NCBI RefSeq assembly: GCF_003259155.1
Contig: NZ_QGMQ01000001.1
Coordinates: 558,001-622,000 of the forward strand
Length of the DNA: 64,000 nt
Direction of reading: 5' to 3'
Source: Marinimicrobium alkaliphilum
Lineage (GTDB): Bacteria; Pseudomonadota; Gammaproteobacteria; Pseudomonadales; Cellvibrionaceae
Shown here: positions 44,811 through 55,600 of the stretch, piece after piece
How positions within the stretch are numbered: position 1 is the first letter of the stretch
Layout of the letters: every line of letters starts with the position of its first letter
Position numbers and translations under genes: made by a program
Notes under the pieces: generated by a model
The model's database searches: none
Seen by the model: only the letters and a program-made list of their open reading frames with translations
What the model was told of the DNA's origin: nothing

Positions 44811-45634
44811 TTGACTCAACTCTCCCTTACGCTCAAATAATCCGTCTGGCCGAAGAAGCCGGGCAGGCCATCATGACCGTCTACCGCGACGGCTTCAACA
44901 TCACCCAAAAAGCCGACGACTCGCCCGTGACCGAGGCCGATATGGCCGCTCACCACTGTATCGAAGCGGGTCTGCGCGCTTTGACGCCGGGTATCCCGCA
45001 ACTGTCAGAAGAGAGTGCCCACGTGCCCTGGGATGAGCGTCGGCAGTGGCAGCGCTACTGGCTGATCGACCCGCTCGACGGCACCAAGGAATTTATCAAA
45101 CGCAACGACGAATTTACCGTCAACATTGCCCTGATCGACGGGGCGGAAGCCATCTGGGGCGTGGTGCACGCGCCGGCGCTCGGGTTGACCTTCGCCGGCG
45201 GGCCGGCAGAGCAGGGGGCCTATCGAGTGCACGCGCAAGGCGAGAATGACACCCTCTCCGTGGAGGGCTTACCCGGTGGCCGGGAAGGGTGGCACGTCAT
45301 GGGCAGTCGGGCGCATCACAGCACGGCGTTCAAGGAATTTGTCGAGCAGTTCAACGAGCCGGACATCACCAACATGGGCAGCTCGCTCAAAATCTGCCAC
45401 ATCGCCGAAGGCAAAGCCCACGTCTACCCGCGCCTCGGCCCCACCAGCGAGTGGGACACCGCCGCCGGCCACGCCATCCTGCGCAGCGCCGGCGGCGAGA
45501 TCATCAACGCCCACACCGGCGAACCGTTGACTTACAATCAAAAACCCTCATTGCTCAACCCCGCATTCCTCGCCCTGGGCGGCACCGCCAGCCCTGATGA
45601 TTACGCCGAGTTGTTGTCCCCCCACCGCGCGTAA
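44807..45634 (+). CDS. cysQ: 3'(2'),5'-bisphosphate nucleotidase
   Basis: A 275-aa Mg2+-dependent, Li+-sensitive phosphatase of the inositol monophosphatase fold that hydrolyses PAP/PAPS. Metal-site motifs: DDSPVTEADMAAH, LSEESAHVPWDER, YWLIDPLDGTKEFIKRNDEFTVNIALI (about residues 85-112) and SEWDTAAGHAILRSAGG. It recycles 3'-phosphoadenosine 5'-phosphate, a by-product of PAPS-using reactions. This fits the presence of a sulfotransferase-like gene at 61 kb. Overlaps rfaH by 4 nt and is followed by a repeat cluster. Confidence 0.95.
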   Translation: MIDSTLPYAQIIRLAEEAGQAIMTVYRDGFNITQKADDSPVTEADMAAHHCIEAGLRALTPGIPQLSEESAHVPWDERRQWQRYWLIDPLDGTKEFIKRNDEFTVNIALIDGAEAIWGVVHAPALGLTFAGGPAEQGAYRVHAQGENDTLSVEGLPGGREGWHVMGSRAHHSTAFKEFVEQFNEPDITNMGSSLKICHIAEGKAHVYPRLGPTSEWDTAAGHAILRSAGGEIINAHTGEPLTYNQKPSLLNPAFLALGGTASPDDYAELLSPHRA

Positions 45635-45679
45635 GGCGCCGATCCGGCTCGGGTGCCGTTGGCGGGCTCGGAGCCACAT

Positions 45680-45993
45680 TGTCGGATTACGCCCTGCGGG
45701 CTAATCCGACCTACTCGAACACCGTGCGATTGATCGGTTTTGTTGATGCGGGGTGCCACATTGTCGGATTACGCCCTGCGGGCTAATCCGACCTACTGGA
45801 AACAGCGTGCCGATGTCTGCGTAGGTCGGATTAGCGCAGCGTAATCCGACAATCCGGCACCGAGCCCGAATCAGCGCGCCAATGGCGGGCATGGTGGTGT
45901 TCTTGTCGGATTACGCCCTGCGGGCTAATCCGACCTACTGGAAACAGCGTGCCGATGTCTGCGTAGGTCGGATTAGCGAAGCGTAATCCGACA
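45680..45993 (+). repeat. REP/MITE-like palindromic cluster 11 with 142-bp duplication
   Basis: Five palindromes: 45680-45714, 45762-45796, 45821-45851 (inverted), 45904-45938 and 45963-45993 (inverted). The doublet 45762-45851 recurs at 45904-45993 with one base difference (142-bp offset), showing recent duplication of a complete doublet. Fills the 433-bp gap between cysQ and galE. The galE leader ends in A-rich sequence with AAAGGA. Confidence 0.93.
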
Positions 45994-46067
45994 CCTGAGG
46001 CACCCAACCCAAAAAAAAGCTACAATACTGCATCTCATTCAAACTGCTTTCACGAAAGGACGCAACC

Positions 46068-47090
46068 ATGCCCCAAAGCATCCTCGTCACCGGCGGCGCC
46101 GGCTACATCGGCAGCCACGTCTGCGTCGAACTGATCAACGCCGGCTATCAGCCCGTCATCATCGACAATCTCTGCAACAGCAAACTCGAAGTGCTCAACC
46201 GTATCGAGCGCATCGCTGGCCAGCGCCCCGCCTTCTACCAGGCCGACATCGCCGACCGCGCCGCCCTCGACCGCATCTTCACCGAACACACCATCACCGC
46301 CGTTATGCATTTCGCTGGCCTCAAGGCCGTGGGCGAATCCACACAAATCCCGCTCACCTACTACCGGGAAAACGTCAGCGGCACCATCACCCTCATGGAA
46401 GCGATGCAGGCCCACAGCGTCTGGCAGCTGATCTTCAGCAGCTCCGCTACCGTCTACGGTGACCCGGTGAGCGTCCCCATCGACGAAAGCTTTGCCACCA
46501 GTGCCACCAACGCCTACGGTCGCAGCAAACTCATGATCGAAGAAATCATGCAAGACTGCGCTGCCGTACCGAACGACCGCTGGAACATCAGCCTGCTGCG
46601 CTACTTCAACCCGGTGGGTGCCCACGAGAGCGGCCTGATCGGCGAAGACCCCAGCGGTATCCCCAACAACCTGCTGCCCTACGTCTCCCAAGTGGCCATC
46701 GGTAAGCTCGAAGCACTCAGCGTTTTTGGTGATGACTACGACACCGTCGACGGCACCGGCGTGCGCGACTACATCCACGTCGTCGATCTCGCCCGCGGCC
46801 ACCTCGCGGCCCTGCAAGCGCTGCCCAAAACCGACGCCGGTTGCCGCGCCTATAACCTCGGCACCGGCACCGGCTACTCGGTGCTGCAAATGGTCAACGC
46901 CTTCGAAGCCGCGAGCGGCAAACCCGTGCCCTACAAAATCGTCGCCCGCCGCCCCGGTGATATCGCCAGCTGCTACGCCAACGCCGAAAAAGCCAAACGC
47001 GACCTCAACTGGCACGCCCAACACGACCTCGCCCAAATGATGACCGACGCCTGGCGCTGGCAATCCCAAAACCCGAATGGTTACGAGTAG
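46068..47090 (+). CDS. galE: UDP-glucose 4-epimerase
   Basis: A 340-aa SDR-family epimerase interconverting UDP-glucose and UDP-galactose. NAD-binding [20 protein letters not shown] (residues 7-26), catalytic Ser region [21 protein letters not shown] (Tyr/Lys of the active site), [11 protein letters not shown] and [15 protein letters not shown] are standard. Length is normal. AAAGGA precedes the ATG. The TAG stop (47088-47090) is formed by the first bases of a palindromic repeat. Supplies UDP-Gal for the polysaccharide locus. Confidence 0.97.
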   Translation: MPQSILVTGGAGYIGSHVCVELINAGYQPVIIDNLCNSKLEVLNRIERIAGQRPAFYQADIADRAALDRIFTEHTITAVMHFAGLKAVGESTQIPLTYYRENVSGTITLMEAMQAHSVWQLIFSSSATVYGDPVSVPIDESFATSATNAYGRSKLMIEEIMQDCAAVPNDRWNISLLRYFNPVGAHESGLIGEDPSGIPNNLLPYVSQVAIGKLEALSVFGDDYDTVDGTGVRDYIHVVDLARGHLAALQALPKTDAGCRAYNLGTGTGYSVLQMVNAFEAASGKPVPYKIVARRPGDIASCYANAEKAKRDLNWHAQHDLAQMMTDAWRWQSQNPNGYE

Positions 47091-47263
47091 GTCGGATTAG
47101 CCAAAGGCGTAATCCGACACCCGAGGCACCCAACCAGAACAGGGTGCCATTAGGTGTATTGGTGGTGTTTTTGTCGGATTACGGCTACGCCTAATCCGAC
47201 CTACTGGATGCAGGGTGCCATTGGTGGAGTAGGTCGGATTAGCCCGAAGGGCGTAATCCGACA
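47087..47263 (+). repeat. REP/MITE-like palindromic cluster 12 overlapping the galE stop
   Basis: Copies at 47087-47119 (whose GTAG provides the galE stop), 47172-47204 (opposite orientation) and 47229-47263. The right end continues CCTGAGGCACCCAACCC and then A-rich sequence. The rest of the 368-bp gap is the promoter/ops leader of ugd. Confidence 0.93.
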
Positions 47264-47318
47264 CCTGAGGCACCCAACCCAAAATTGAGGCCTCGTTCAC
47301 ATTGCCGTACAATGCGTG

Positions 47319-47349
47319 TTGGCACCAAATGCCACAACAACTCTACAAT
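47319..47349 (+). promoter_or_regulatory. candidate promoter upstream of ops/ugd
   Basis: TTGGCA (47319-47324) and TACAAT (47344-47349) with a 19-nt spacer, slightly long. The ops element starts 19 nt after the -10, so it would lie at the very start of the transcript as expected. Confidence 0.45.
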
Positions 47350-47367
47350 GCCATCCTACCAGGGCAG

Positions 47368-47379
47368 GGCGGTAGCGTG
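47368..47379 (+). promoter_or_regulatory. ops element (RfaH recruitment site) in the ugd leader
   Basis: GGCGGTAGCGTG is identical to the 12-nt ops core of E. coli JUMPstart leaders. Flanking sequence contains a second GGTAGCCTG (47387-47395), which may help form the ops hairpin. It is 80 nt before the ugd ATG, on the correct strand, downstream of a promoter. RfaH is encoded 3 kb upstream. Confidence 0.9.
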
Positions 47380-47458
47380 TCTGGCCGGTAGCCTGTAAAA
47401 TCAGAGGCACGCCGCACCCAGGCCCGAAATGATATGCCATCACATTAAGGACAACCCT

Positions 47459-48625
47459 ATGAAAATCGCCGTTGCCGGCACTGGATACGTCGGCCTCTCC
47501 AACGCCATGCTCCTGGCGCAACACAACCAGGTCGTGGCCGTCGACATCATCGAAGAGAAGGTCAACCGCCTCAACAACAAACAATCCCCCATCGTTGACG
47601 TCGAGATCGAAGATTTTCTGCAAAACAAGGAGCTCAACTTCAAGGCCACCCTCGACAAGCAGGAAGCCTACCAAGACGCCGAGTTCGTCATCATTGCCAC
47701 CCCGACCGACTACGACCCGGAAACCAACTACTTCAACACCAGCAGCGTGGAAGCCGTCATCAAAGACGTGATGGCCGTCAACCCCCACGCAACCATGGTC
47801 ATCAAATCCACCATCCCTGTGGGCTACACCCGCGAAGTGCGCGCGCTCATGGGCTCGGACAACATCATCTTCTCGCCGGAATTCTTACGCGAAGGCAAAG
47901 CCCTGCACGACAACCTTTACCCGAGCCGCATCATCGTGGGCGAGCAGAGCCCGCGCGCGAAAAAATTTGCCGAACTGCTCAAGCAGGGCGCCGTCAAAAA
48001 AGACATCGACATCCTGTTCACCGACAGCACCGAAGCCGAAGCCATCAAGCTGTTCAGCAACACCTTTCTGGCCATGCGCGTCGCCTACTTTAACGAGCTG
48101 GATACCTACGCTGAAACGCGGGGTCTAAACACCAAACAGATCATCGAAGGGGTAGGGCTCGACCCGCGCATCGGCAAGCACTACAACAACCCCAGCTTCG
48201 GCTACGGCGGCTACTGCCTGCCCAAAGACACCCGCCAGCTGCTGGCCAACTACGACGACGTGCCCAACAACCTCATTCAGGCTGTCGTCGACGCCAACTC
48301 CACGCGGAAGGACTTTATCGCCAACAGTGTGATCAAACGCCAGCCCAAAACCGTCGGCATCTACCGCCTGATCATGAAAACCGGCTCCGACAACTTCCGC
48401 GCCAGCGCCATGCAGGGCGTGATGAAGCGCATCAAAGCCAAAGGCATCAACGTCGTCGTGTACGAGCCGGTGCTGGAAGAAGACACCTTTTACAACTCCA
48501 AAGTCTTCAAGGATCTGGAACCATTCAAGCAGGAATGCGACGTGATTCTTGCGAACCGTTTGAGCGATGACCTGAAAGATGTGCAAGACAAGGTTTACAC
48601 CCGGGATTTGTTTGGTAGCGATTGA
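47459..48625 (+). CDS. ugd: UDP-glucose 6-dehydrogenase
   Basis: A 388-aa enzyme oxidising UDP-glucose to UDP-glucuronate. The Rossmann motif is [15 protein letters not shown] near residue 7, followed by [49 protein letters not shown] and the catalytic-Cys segment [19 protein letters not shown]. Very close in pattern and length to E. coli Ugd. ATG 47459 is chosen (AAGG upstream); the open frame extends ten codons further without support. First gene after a perfect ops element, so probably RfaH-dependent. Provides UDP-GlcA for acidic polysaccharide. Confidence 0.97.
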   Translation: MKIAVAGTGYVGLSNAMLLAQHNQVVAVDIIEEKVNRLNNKQSPIVDVEIEDFLQNKELNFKATLDKQEAYQDAEFVIIATPTDYDPETNYFNTSSVEAVIKDVMAVNPHATMVIKSTIPVGYTREVRALMGSDNIIFSPEFLREGKALHDNLYPSRIIVGEQSPRAKKFAELLKQGAVKKDIDILFTDSTEAEAIKLFSNTFLAMRVAYFNELDTYAETRGLNTKQIIEGVGLDPRIGKHYNNPSFGYGGYCLPKDTRQLLANYDDVPNNLIQAVVDANSTRKDFIANSVIKRQPKTVGIYRLIMKTGSDNFRASAMQGVMKRIKAKGINVVVYEPVLEEDTFYNSKVFKDLEPFKQECDVILANRLSDDLKDVQDKVYTRDLFGSD

Positions 48626-48661
48626 TAGGGTGGGCGCTCTGGATTGGGTGGGGTGCCTCAT

Positions 48662-48893
48662 TGTCGGATTACGCGCTTTGCGCTAATCCGACCTACTTGA
48701 ACAATGGCGCATTGATTGGGGTGGGTGCCGGATTGTCGGATTACGCCCTTTGGGCTAATCCGACCTACATGAACAATGGCACGCTGCATCGCGTAGGTCG
48801 GATTAGCGCAGCGTAATCCGACAATGTGGCACCCAACCGGCACAAAGCACCAATGTTCGAGTAGGTCGGATTAGGCGCAGCCGTAATCCGACA
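48662..48893 (+). repeat. REP/MITE-like palindromic cluster 13
   Basis: Copies at 48662-48696 and 48734-48768 (same orientation), 48793-48823 and 48861-48893 (inverted). Left flank 48626-48660 is G/T-rich (GATTGGGTGGGGTGCCTCA), right flank C/A-rich. The last copy plus the following leader and first codons is duplicated at 52526-52697. No gene in the 352-bp gap. Confidence 0.93.
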
Positions 48894-48977
48894 CCTGAGG
48901 CACCGAACCCAAAAAAACAACGGAACACCAAAATAACCAACAAAAAACCGAACGTCTTAGCACAAGGAACCTCCGCC

Positions 48978-51900
48978 GTGGCCAAACCCATAACGATCGT
49001 GCTCGCCCTGACCCTCCTCGCCGCCTGCGGAAGCGGAGGCACAGGTCCCGCACAACCCGATCCTGACCCCGATCCCGGTCTTGATCCCGATCCCGATGAA
49101 TCGGTGGAGCCAATCACGATTGACGACCTTGACGTCGTCCGCGACTTCCAGCCTATCGCCCCCGCGCCGCAATACATCGGGCCGCAGACCGCGGCGACCA
49201 TTACCCAGGGTAACTCGCTGGACCTGCTGGATGCGTTTTACACGCTCCTCGAGTCGGGGGTTGAATCCGCGCTGGCCGTCGGTGAGCGGTTCTACCCCGA
49301 CCTCTTGCGCTACGAAGTGCCATCCCTCTCTGATGACGATGGTCCGGACTGCGTCAGCGGCCGCTACCAACACACCGTCTACGAAGAAGATCAGCGCCGC
49401 ATCATTATCGGCAGCTACGACGACTGCGAGCTCGCCAGTGGCGAAATTCTTCACGGTCAGAAAATCATCGATTTCCGTTTCAGTCTCGGGGGCACAGCGA
49501 TTGTTGGGGCGGATTTCACCTTCCGCCATCTGATGCTACGCGACGACGGCTTAGAAGCTGTGATACATGGTCAACTTCATGAAGACTTTGGTGTAGTAAA
49601 GTTTACCGATTTCACCTACAAAAACGTCACCCAAGACTTTACCGCATACGCTGATGACCTGACCATCGACGTCGATAACCAACACTATTCCGGCTATTTC
49701 TACCACAGCGACTGGGGCCAAGTGCGGGTGCAGGAAAGCGTCTCCATTGGCGGTGTCCACCTGTTCGGGATGAACAGCAGCGAGCTCTCTGCCAGGCGCC
49801 GCCCAACAATGCAGGGCAGTGTGCTTGAGCTGACACTGACGACCGCCCAGGGCATCGAGAAAAAATCCGAGCTCCCCATCCTGGAATTGTTCGCCTGGCC
49901 CAATGCCAGTGACCGGGAGCCCGTCGCCGCGGTCGAACTGCCGGACGTTATCGAGCACTACCAAACCGTCAACTTTAAAGCCGACTACGCGGGCACGTCG
50001 TCGCGCGGATTTATAAGCTATCACTGGGAGCACCTGTCGGGGCCCTCAGGGTGTGCCGTGGAACTGACTGCCGGCGGCTTCAACGAGCAGGCTTTCGAGG
50101 CAGACTGCCGGGGCACCCACGAACTGCAACTGGTCGCCGACAACGGCGTCGAGCAGTACATCCATCCGTTCAGTGTGCAAACGGTCGGCTCTCTGGCTCA
50201 GGTCACCGATATTAGTCAGCAGCCCACCGACACGGACGAGGCCCTGTCAATGCAACTTATCGTCGACAACGCCGATCGCGACGGGCCATTCACCTACCGG
50301 CTAGTCAACGAGCCCCCGGGGCTCCAGATTGACGACACCGGCCAAATCAGCGGCACCCCCCAGGGGCTGATCCGCTCCGGGCTTAACACCTTTCATTTTG
50401 ATGTTGAAATCAGCAACGAACGCGCCATGGTTCAGAGCGTAACTGCCGACGCCATCTCAAACGCGAGCACTGTTAACGCCTATGACCAGGGTCAGTTCAA
50501 CTCCCCCGAGGAGGAGGTCTGGGTTGATTACCACAATGACGGCCACCTTCAGAGCGTTATTGACTATGGCCAGACGTTTGCCGTGCTTCAGGCGAAGGAT
50601 GGCGAGGTCGCTTATCGCTATATCGAGGCCAGAGGTTTCTCCAAAGGCAATCGGCTCACGCGACGAGTAGTGGACTACGACGGCGACGGCCAGCAGGATA
50701 TCGTGCTGGTCTACCCGGACCGGTACCTTGTCATTGCTCTGGACGACTTTCGTGTAAAGCACAACATCGCCTTTCCCGATGTGCTGGTCGAGACCGGTGC
50801 CATACAGGCTCTGGTGATCGGTGGGAATACGCCGGCAATCCTTCTGGGCTACTACCGCAGAGGCGGCAGCGGATACTCGGCTATGCGCTACGATATCCCG
50901 TCGGGCAGCTATACGGCCGCTCCCTATGTCTGGTACGGCGCGACGACATTCTCGCGTATCTATTATGTCGCGGATTTTACCGGCGATGGTAACGAGTCCA
51001 TCTTTCACCACGCTGGAAACCGTTCGGCCCTGAACAAGAGTGAATTCATACAAGCGGCGGGGGAGGCCGTAGAGTTTCCGGGTAACGTCTATGTTTTGGA
51101 CCTGGCGGGTGACGGCATTCCCGATCTCGTTCGCCCCCAGCTGCCCCGCAGCGCCGACGCCGAACGCACCCTGGAAGTATTCGATCCGCTCACCGGCGAT
51201 GTCCGCGATACGCTCCCCATTGTGGGTGCTCCCGCGCTCAGCCTCTCGTCGTCGGGCGTGATGACACTCGATCGGGGCGATTCCGGTCAGCCATACCTCG
51301 TCATCGTCGAGCACCGTGCGCTCCACTTCCTGGAAAGGCAGGGTGACGGCTACCAATGGCTGCGCCAAGAGGACATCGTCACCAGCGATAACGGCAACCC
51401 GGCCACCGTGATGCCCTTTGGTGAAGGCAAGCTTGCACTCCACACCACCGGCTGGAACAACGGCGGGCTTATCACGATTGACAGCGAAGGTAACCGGGAG
51501 GCGATGGCGCTGGAATTTGAGCACCACGATCAACTCATGCCCTTTTATGTCGATACCGACAGTGGCGAGCTGGAGCTGATTGGCTTCAACGCGACCGCGA
51601 GTGAAACGCAAAACGTTATTACCAACCGGATCACCCTGGGGGAGAACGCCCAGCGCGTCGCACTGGAAAGCCACTTACCCTTTCAGGGCCGGCCGTGGGC
51701 CGGGCGACCGGCGTTGCTCGCCCACGAGGGGGGCAACAGACCGCGACTGATGTATGAAGGTCTTACCCACATCACGCTGGTCGACTTTGAAACAGGCGAG
51801 GTCGTGGCTGAACGCAGTCGCGACGACATCAGCCACTTTTATACCGGTGACCTCAATGGCGATGGGCAAGAGTCGCTGTTCGGTTTGGCGCGCCAGCGGT

Positions 51901-52529
51901 TTGTGCAAATCGACACCACGGATCTGTCGTTCACCCCATTGGGCGAGCGCGTGTGGCCCGAGTCCGCGTACCAGCGCGAGGATGCACTGCTGCTCGATGA
52001 TGTCGGAAGTGCAGCGCCAAGCCTCCTGGTGCCGCGAGAGGGAGCAATTGGTGAGGCAAGGCTACACGTGGAGCGTTACCAGGACCAGGGTGGTCAGGGC
52101 CTCAGAGCCACAGAGCTGGTGCTCACGGGGCTTACTCGTCCTGTGAGCTATTCCCGGCAGGATATCACCGGCGATGGCGTAGCAGAGGTCATTGTGTGGA
52201 GTCGCTCAAGCGGCGGGGATGTCATAGTATTGAATGCAAATTTTGACGTCATTGACCGCTTTGCACTCGGGTCTAACGTCGACCAGGTACTCAACATGCC
52301 CAACCACCGCTCCAACCGCCTGATCTTCACCCACCGCTGGAGTGTGTCCGCAGCCTCCATCCGCATCGCCGAATACGATCCCGTCGCCGGCAAAATCGTC
52401 AGCGAATCCCAGATATTCCCGGGCAAGCTCCAGCGCGACGGCCTCATCTGCATGGGCGACGACCTCTACACCTGCGACAAATTCCTGGTGTTCGACCGCG
52501 CCGTATACCACGTCCAGGGCTTCGAGTAG
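48978..52529 (+). CDS. giant FG-GAP/VCBS-like repeat lipoprotein, copy 1
   Basis: An 1183-aa predicted lipoprotein from GTG 48978 (AAGGAACC upstream). Signal peptide with lipobox LAAC (Cys 17), then a Pro/Asp linker (about 26-40). Residues about 45-310 are a beta-rich region, then Ig-like domains including a putative-Ig module (TYRLVNEPPGLQIDDTGQI, about 435-455). The C-terminal half is a probable beta-propeller with Ca-binding-type FG-GAP signatures: DYDGDGQQDIVLVYP, DFTGDGNESIF, DLAGDGIPDLVRPQ, DLNGDGQESLFGL, DITGDGVAEVIVW. Probably on the cell surface or in the outer membrane; adhesion or glycan binding is possible. Its TAG stop lies within a repeat. Paralogue follows in tandem. Confidence 0.88.
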   Translation: MAKPITIVLALTLLAACGSGGTGPAQPDPDPDPGLDPDPDESVEPITIDDLDVVRDFQPIAPAPQYIGPQTAATITQGNSLDLLDAFYTLLESGVESALAVGERFYPDLLRYEVPSLSDDDGPDCVSGRYQHTVYEEDQRRIIIGSYDDCELASGEILHGQKIIDFRFSLGGTAIVGADFTFRHLMLRDDGLEAVIHGQLHEDFGVVKFTDFTYKNVTQDFTAYADDLTIDVDNQHYSGYFYHSDWGQVRVQESVSIGGVHLFGMNSSELSARRRPTMQGSVLELTLTTAQGIEKKSELPILELFAWPNASDREPVAAVELPDVIEHYQTVNFKADYAGTSSRGFISYHWEHLSGPSGCAVELTAGGFNEQAFEADCRGTHELQLVADNGVEQYIHPFSVQTVGSLAQVTDISQQPTDTDEALSMQLIVDNADRDGPFTYRLVNEPPGLQIDDTGQISGTPQGLIRSGLNTFHFDVEISNERAMVQSVTADAISNASTVNAYDQGQFNSPEEEVWVDYHNDGHLQSVIDYGQTFAVLQAKDGEVAYRYIEARGFSKGNRLTRRVVDYDGDGQQDIVLVYPDRYLVIALDDFRVKHNIAFPDVLVETGAIQALVIGGNTPAILLGYYRRGGSGYSAMRYDIPSGSYTAAPYVWYGATTFSRIYYVADFTGDGNESIFHHAGNRSALNKSEFIQAAGEAVEFPGNVYVLDLAGDGIPDLVRPQLPRSADAERTLEVFDPLTGDVRDTLPIVGAPALSLSSSGVMTLDRGDSGQPYLVIVEHRALHFLERQGDGYQWLRQEDIVTSDNGNPATVMPFGEGKLALHTTGWNNGGLITIDSEGNREAMALEFEHHDQLMPFYVDTDSGELELIGFNATASETQNVITNRITLGENAQRVALESHLPFQGRPWAGRPALLAHEGGNRPRLMYEGLTHITLVDFETGEVVAERSRDDISHFYTGDLNGDGQESLFGLARQRFVQIDTTDLSFTPLGERVWPESAYQREDALLLDDVGSAAPSLLVPREGAIGEARLHVERYQDQGGQGLRATELVLTGLTRPVSYSRQDITGDGVAEVIVWSRSSGGDVIVLNANFDVIDRFALGSNVDQVLNMPNHRSNRLIFTHRWSVSAASIRIAEYDPVAGKIVSESQIFPGKLQRDGLICMGDDLYTCDKFLVFDRAVYHVQGFE

Positions 52530-52558
52530 GTCGGATTAGGCGCAGCCGTAATCCGACA
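52526..52558 (+). repeat. REP palindrome 14 in the duplicated leader
   Basis: A single palindrome (GTAGGTCGGATTAGG…) that supplies the TAG stop of copy 1. It is followed by the same C/A-rich leader as at 48894-48977. The block 48862-49036 is essentially repeated at 52527-52697. Confidence 0.93.
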
Positions 52559-52642
52559 CCAGAGGCACCGAACCCAAAAAAACAACGGAACACCAAAATA
52601 ACCAACAAAAAACCGAACGTCTTAGCACAAGGAACCTCCGCC

Positions 52643-55600
52643 GTGGCCAAACCCATAACGATCGTGCTTGCCCTGACCCTCCTCGCCGCCTGCGGCAGCA
52701 GAAGCGGAGGGCCCCCGGAAGATTACATCACCGATGACCCGGCAGATGACCGAATCGCCGTTGACGACCTCGACGTCGTGCGCGATTTCGTGCCCATCTC
52801 CCCCGCGCCGCAATACACCGGGCTGCAAAACCGGGCAATCATCACCCAGGGCAACTCGCTCGACTTGCTGAACGCGTTTTACATACTGCTCGAGACGGCG
52901 GCCGATTCCGTTCTGACACTCTATAACGTGCCGTACCCCGATCTGCTGCTATACCAGGCGCCCCCCAGTCCAGATGAGGAGCCGCTGTGTCTTTCTGGCG
53001 ATTACCGACACTCGCTCCACGAAGAGGAGCAGCGTGTTGTTATTATCGGCAGCTACCACAATTGTGAACTCGCCAGTGGTGGACGCATTCACGGCCAGCA
53101 GACCATCGATTTACGCTTCAATACCGCCGGCACTGAAATTGTCCGGTCGGAATTCAGACTCCGTAACATCACCCTCCGGGACGGCGATATAGAAATCCTG
53201 ATCCATGGCGAGCTTCAGGGTGGCTACGGCCTCATGCGATTTACCGACTTCGTCTACGAAAATGTCACCTTGGGCTATTCCGTTTACACCGATGACATGG
53301 TCATCAACGTCCTGGATCAAGAGTATACCGGCACCTTTTTTCACAGCGATTGGGGTTCCGTAGAGCTGTTTGAAGGCGCAGCTCCAGGCGGCGTCCGCCT
53401 GCTCGGAGCGCGCACCACCGAGCTCACCGCTGTGCGCCGCTCGAGAGCGGGAAGCAGTTTTCTTGAGCTGGTGCAAACGGGCACCCAAGGGGTCCGGAAT
53501 AGAGCCGAACTCGCCATTCTGGAATTGTTTGCATGGCCCTATACCACTGACCGGACACCCGTGGCTGTTCTGAAGGCGCCCGATGTCTTCAAGCGCTCAG
53601 AAACCGTGAGCTTCTCAGCCGACTACGCGGGCACGGCGCCACGGGGCTTTCTGACCTACGACTGGGAATACCTGTCGGGCCCATCGGGCTGCAACGTGGA
53701 CTTGATGGTTGTCAGCGTCAACGAGAGAACTTTCACGGCGGACTGCAGAGGCACCCACGAGCTGCGGCTGGTGGCTGACAACGGCGTCCAGCAGTACTAT
53801 CAAACATTCAGCGTGCAAACGATCGGAGAGCTACCCGACGTGGCCGGCATCAGTCACCGGCCCGCCGACCTGGACGAGCCGGAGTCATGGCAAGTCGTCG
53901 TCGACAACACCGAACTCGATGGGCCTTTCACCTACAATCTCATCAATGCGCCCGAGGGGTTAGAGATCGACGACACCGGCCGCATCCGTGGCACCACGTC
54001 GCGGCTCATTCCCGGCGGTCTGGGCACCCTGCACCTAGATGTGGAGGTCAGTAACGAGCGCTCCGTTGTTCAAAGCGTCGCCATCGACATCAGTTCCGAT
54101 GCCGCCAGCGTGCACGTCTATGATGAGAGCCCCCTCAGCGCTGCCATTAAGCAGCCCTGGGTCGACTACAATGGCGACGGTCATCTGCAGAACGTCATCG
54201 ATTATGGCCAGACCTATGCCGTCATAGAAGCCAAAGAAGGGCGTGTCGACTACACCTACATCGAGGCGAGAGGCTTCTCGACCGGCGAACTGCTCACGCG
54301 GCGGATCATGGACTATGATGGCGACGGCCAGTCGGACCTTGTCCTGGTGTATCCGGACCGCTATATCGTCATTGCCCTGGACGACTTCCGGGTAAAACAC
54401 GACACCACCTTCCCCGATGAGCTCGTGAAAACCCGCGCCAATCAAGCCAAGGTGATTGGCGGTGTCGAGCCTGCCATCCTGCTGGGTTACCATCAGCGCG
54501 AGGGCATGCCGACCCGATCGGCGCTGCGCTACGACATCCCGTCGCGGACCTATGAGGTTAGCCGCTATGTCTGGCACACCCCGTCCAGCGATTCGCGCAT
54601 CTACCATGTTGCCGATTTCAGTGGTGATGGCTACGAATCCGTCTATCAACGTGCCGACGGCCAACAGCACCAAATGCAGGGGCGGCTGGTGAATCTGCCG
54701 GGCCGCGCCGTTGAGTTTCCCTATGGTGTTTACGCCCTCGACCTTACCGGCAACGGCATTACCGATCTCGTTCGCCCCCAGCTACCGCAGGAGGCTGATG
54801 CCGAGCGCACCCTTGAGATTTTTGATCACCGGATTGGCAGTGTTCGCGACACGCTCCCCATCCTGGGTGCGCCCGCGTTCAGCACCGACAATACCGAAAT
54901 ATTGACGTTTGATCGGGGTGATGGCAGCGAGCGAGGCCTCGTCATTGTCGAGCGTGGCACGTCTCAATGGCTCCACATTCTTGAAAAGCAAGGCGACAGC
55001 TACCAATGGCTGCGCCGGGAACAGATCGCCTCCCGCGGCCAGAGTAATCCGCGCACAGTCGTGCCCTTTGGTGAGGGTAAACTTGCGGTCCACGCGGGCA
55101 GTAGCATCGACGGAGGGCTCTTCACGCTCGACAGCGAAGGAAACAGAGGTGTGCTCACCCAGGCGTTTGGACGCCACGAGCAGCTCATCCCCTTCCACGC
55201 CGATCCCGACAGCGGCGAATTGGAGGTGATTGGTTTTAACGCAGTCACCAATGAAACCCGAAGCGCCAGTGCCAACCGGATCACACTGGGTAAAAACGCC
55301 GAGCGCGTCGCACTGGAAAACCACCCGAGCTTTCGGGGGCGGGCGTCCTGGGATGGTCGGCCAGCGCTGCTCGCGCACGAGGGTGGAACCCGGCCCCGGT
55401 TGGTGTACGAGAGCCTAACGCGCCATAAAATAGTCGACTTTGAAACCGGCGAGATCGTGATCGATCGCCTCCGCGACGATATCAACCACTTTTATGCCGT
55501 CGACCTCAGCGGCGACGGGCGAGAAGAGCTGTTTGGCTTAACGTACGACCGCTTTGTGCAAATTGACATTGCAGACCTATCCCGCAGCGTCCTGGGAGAG

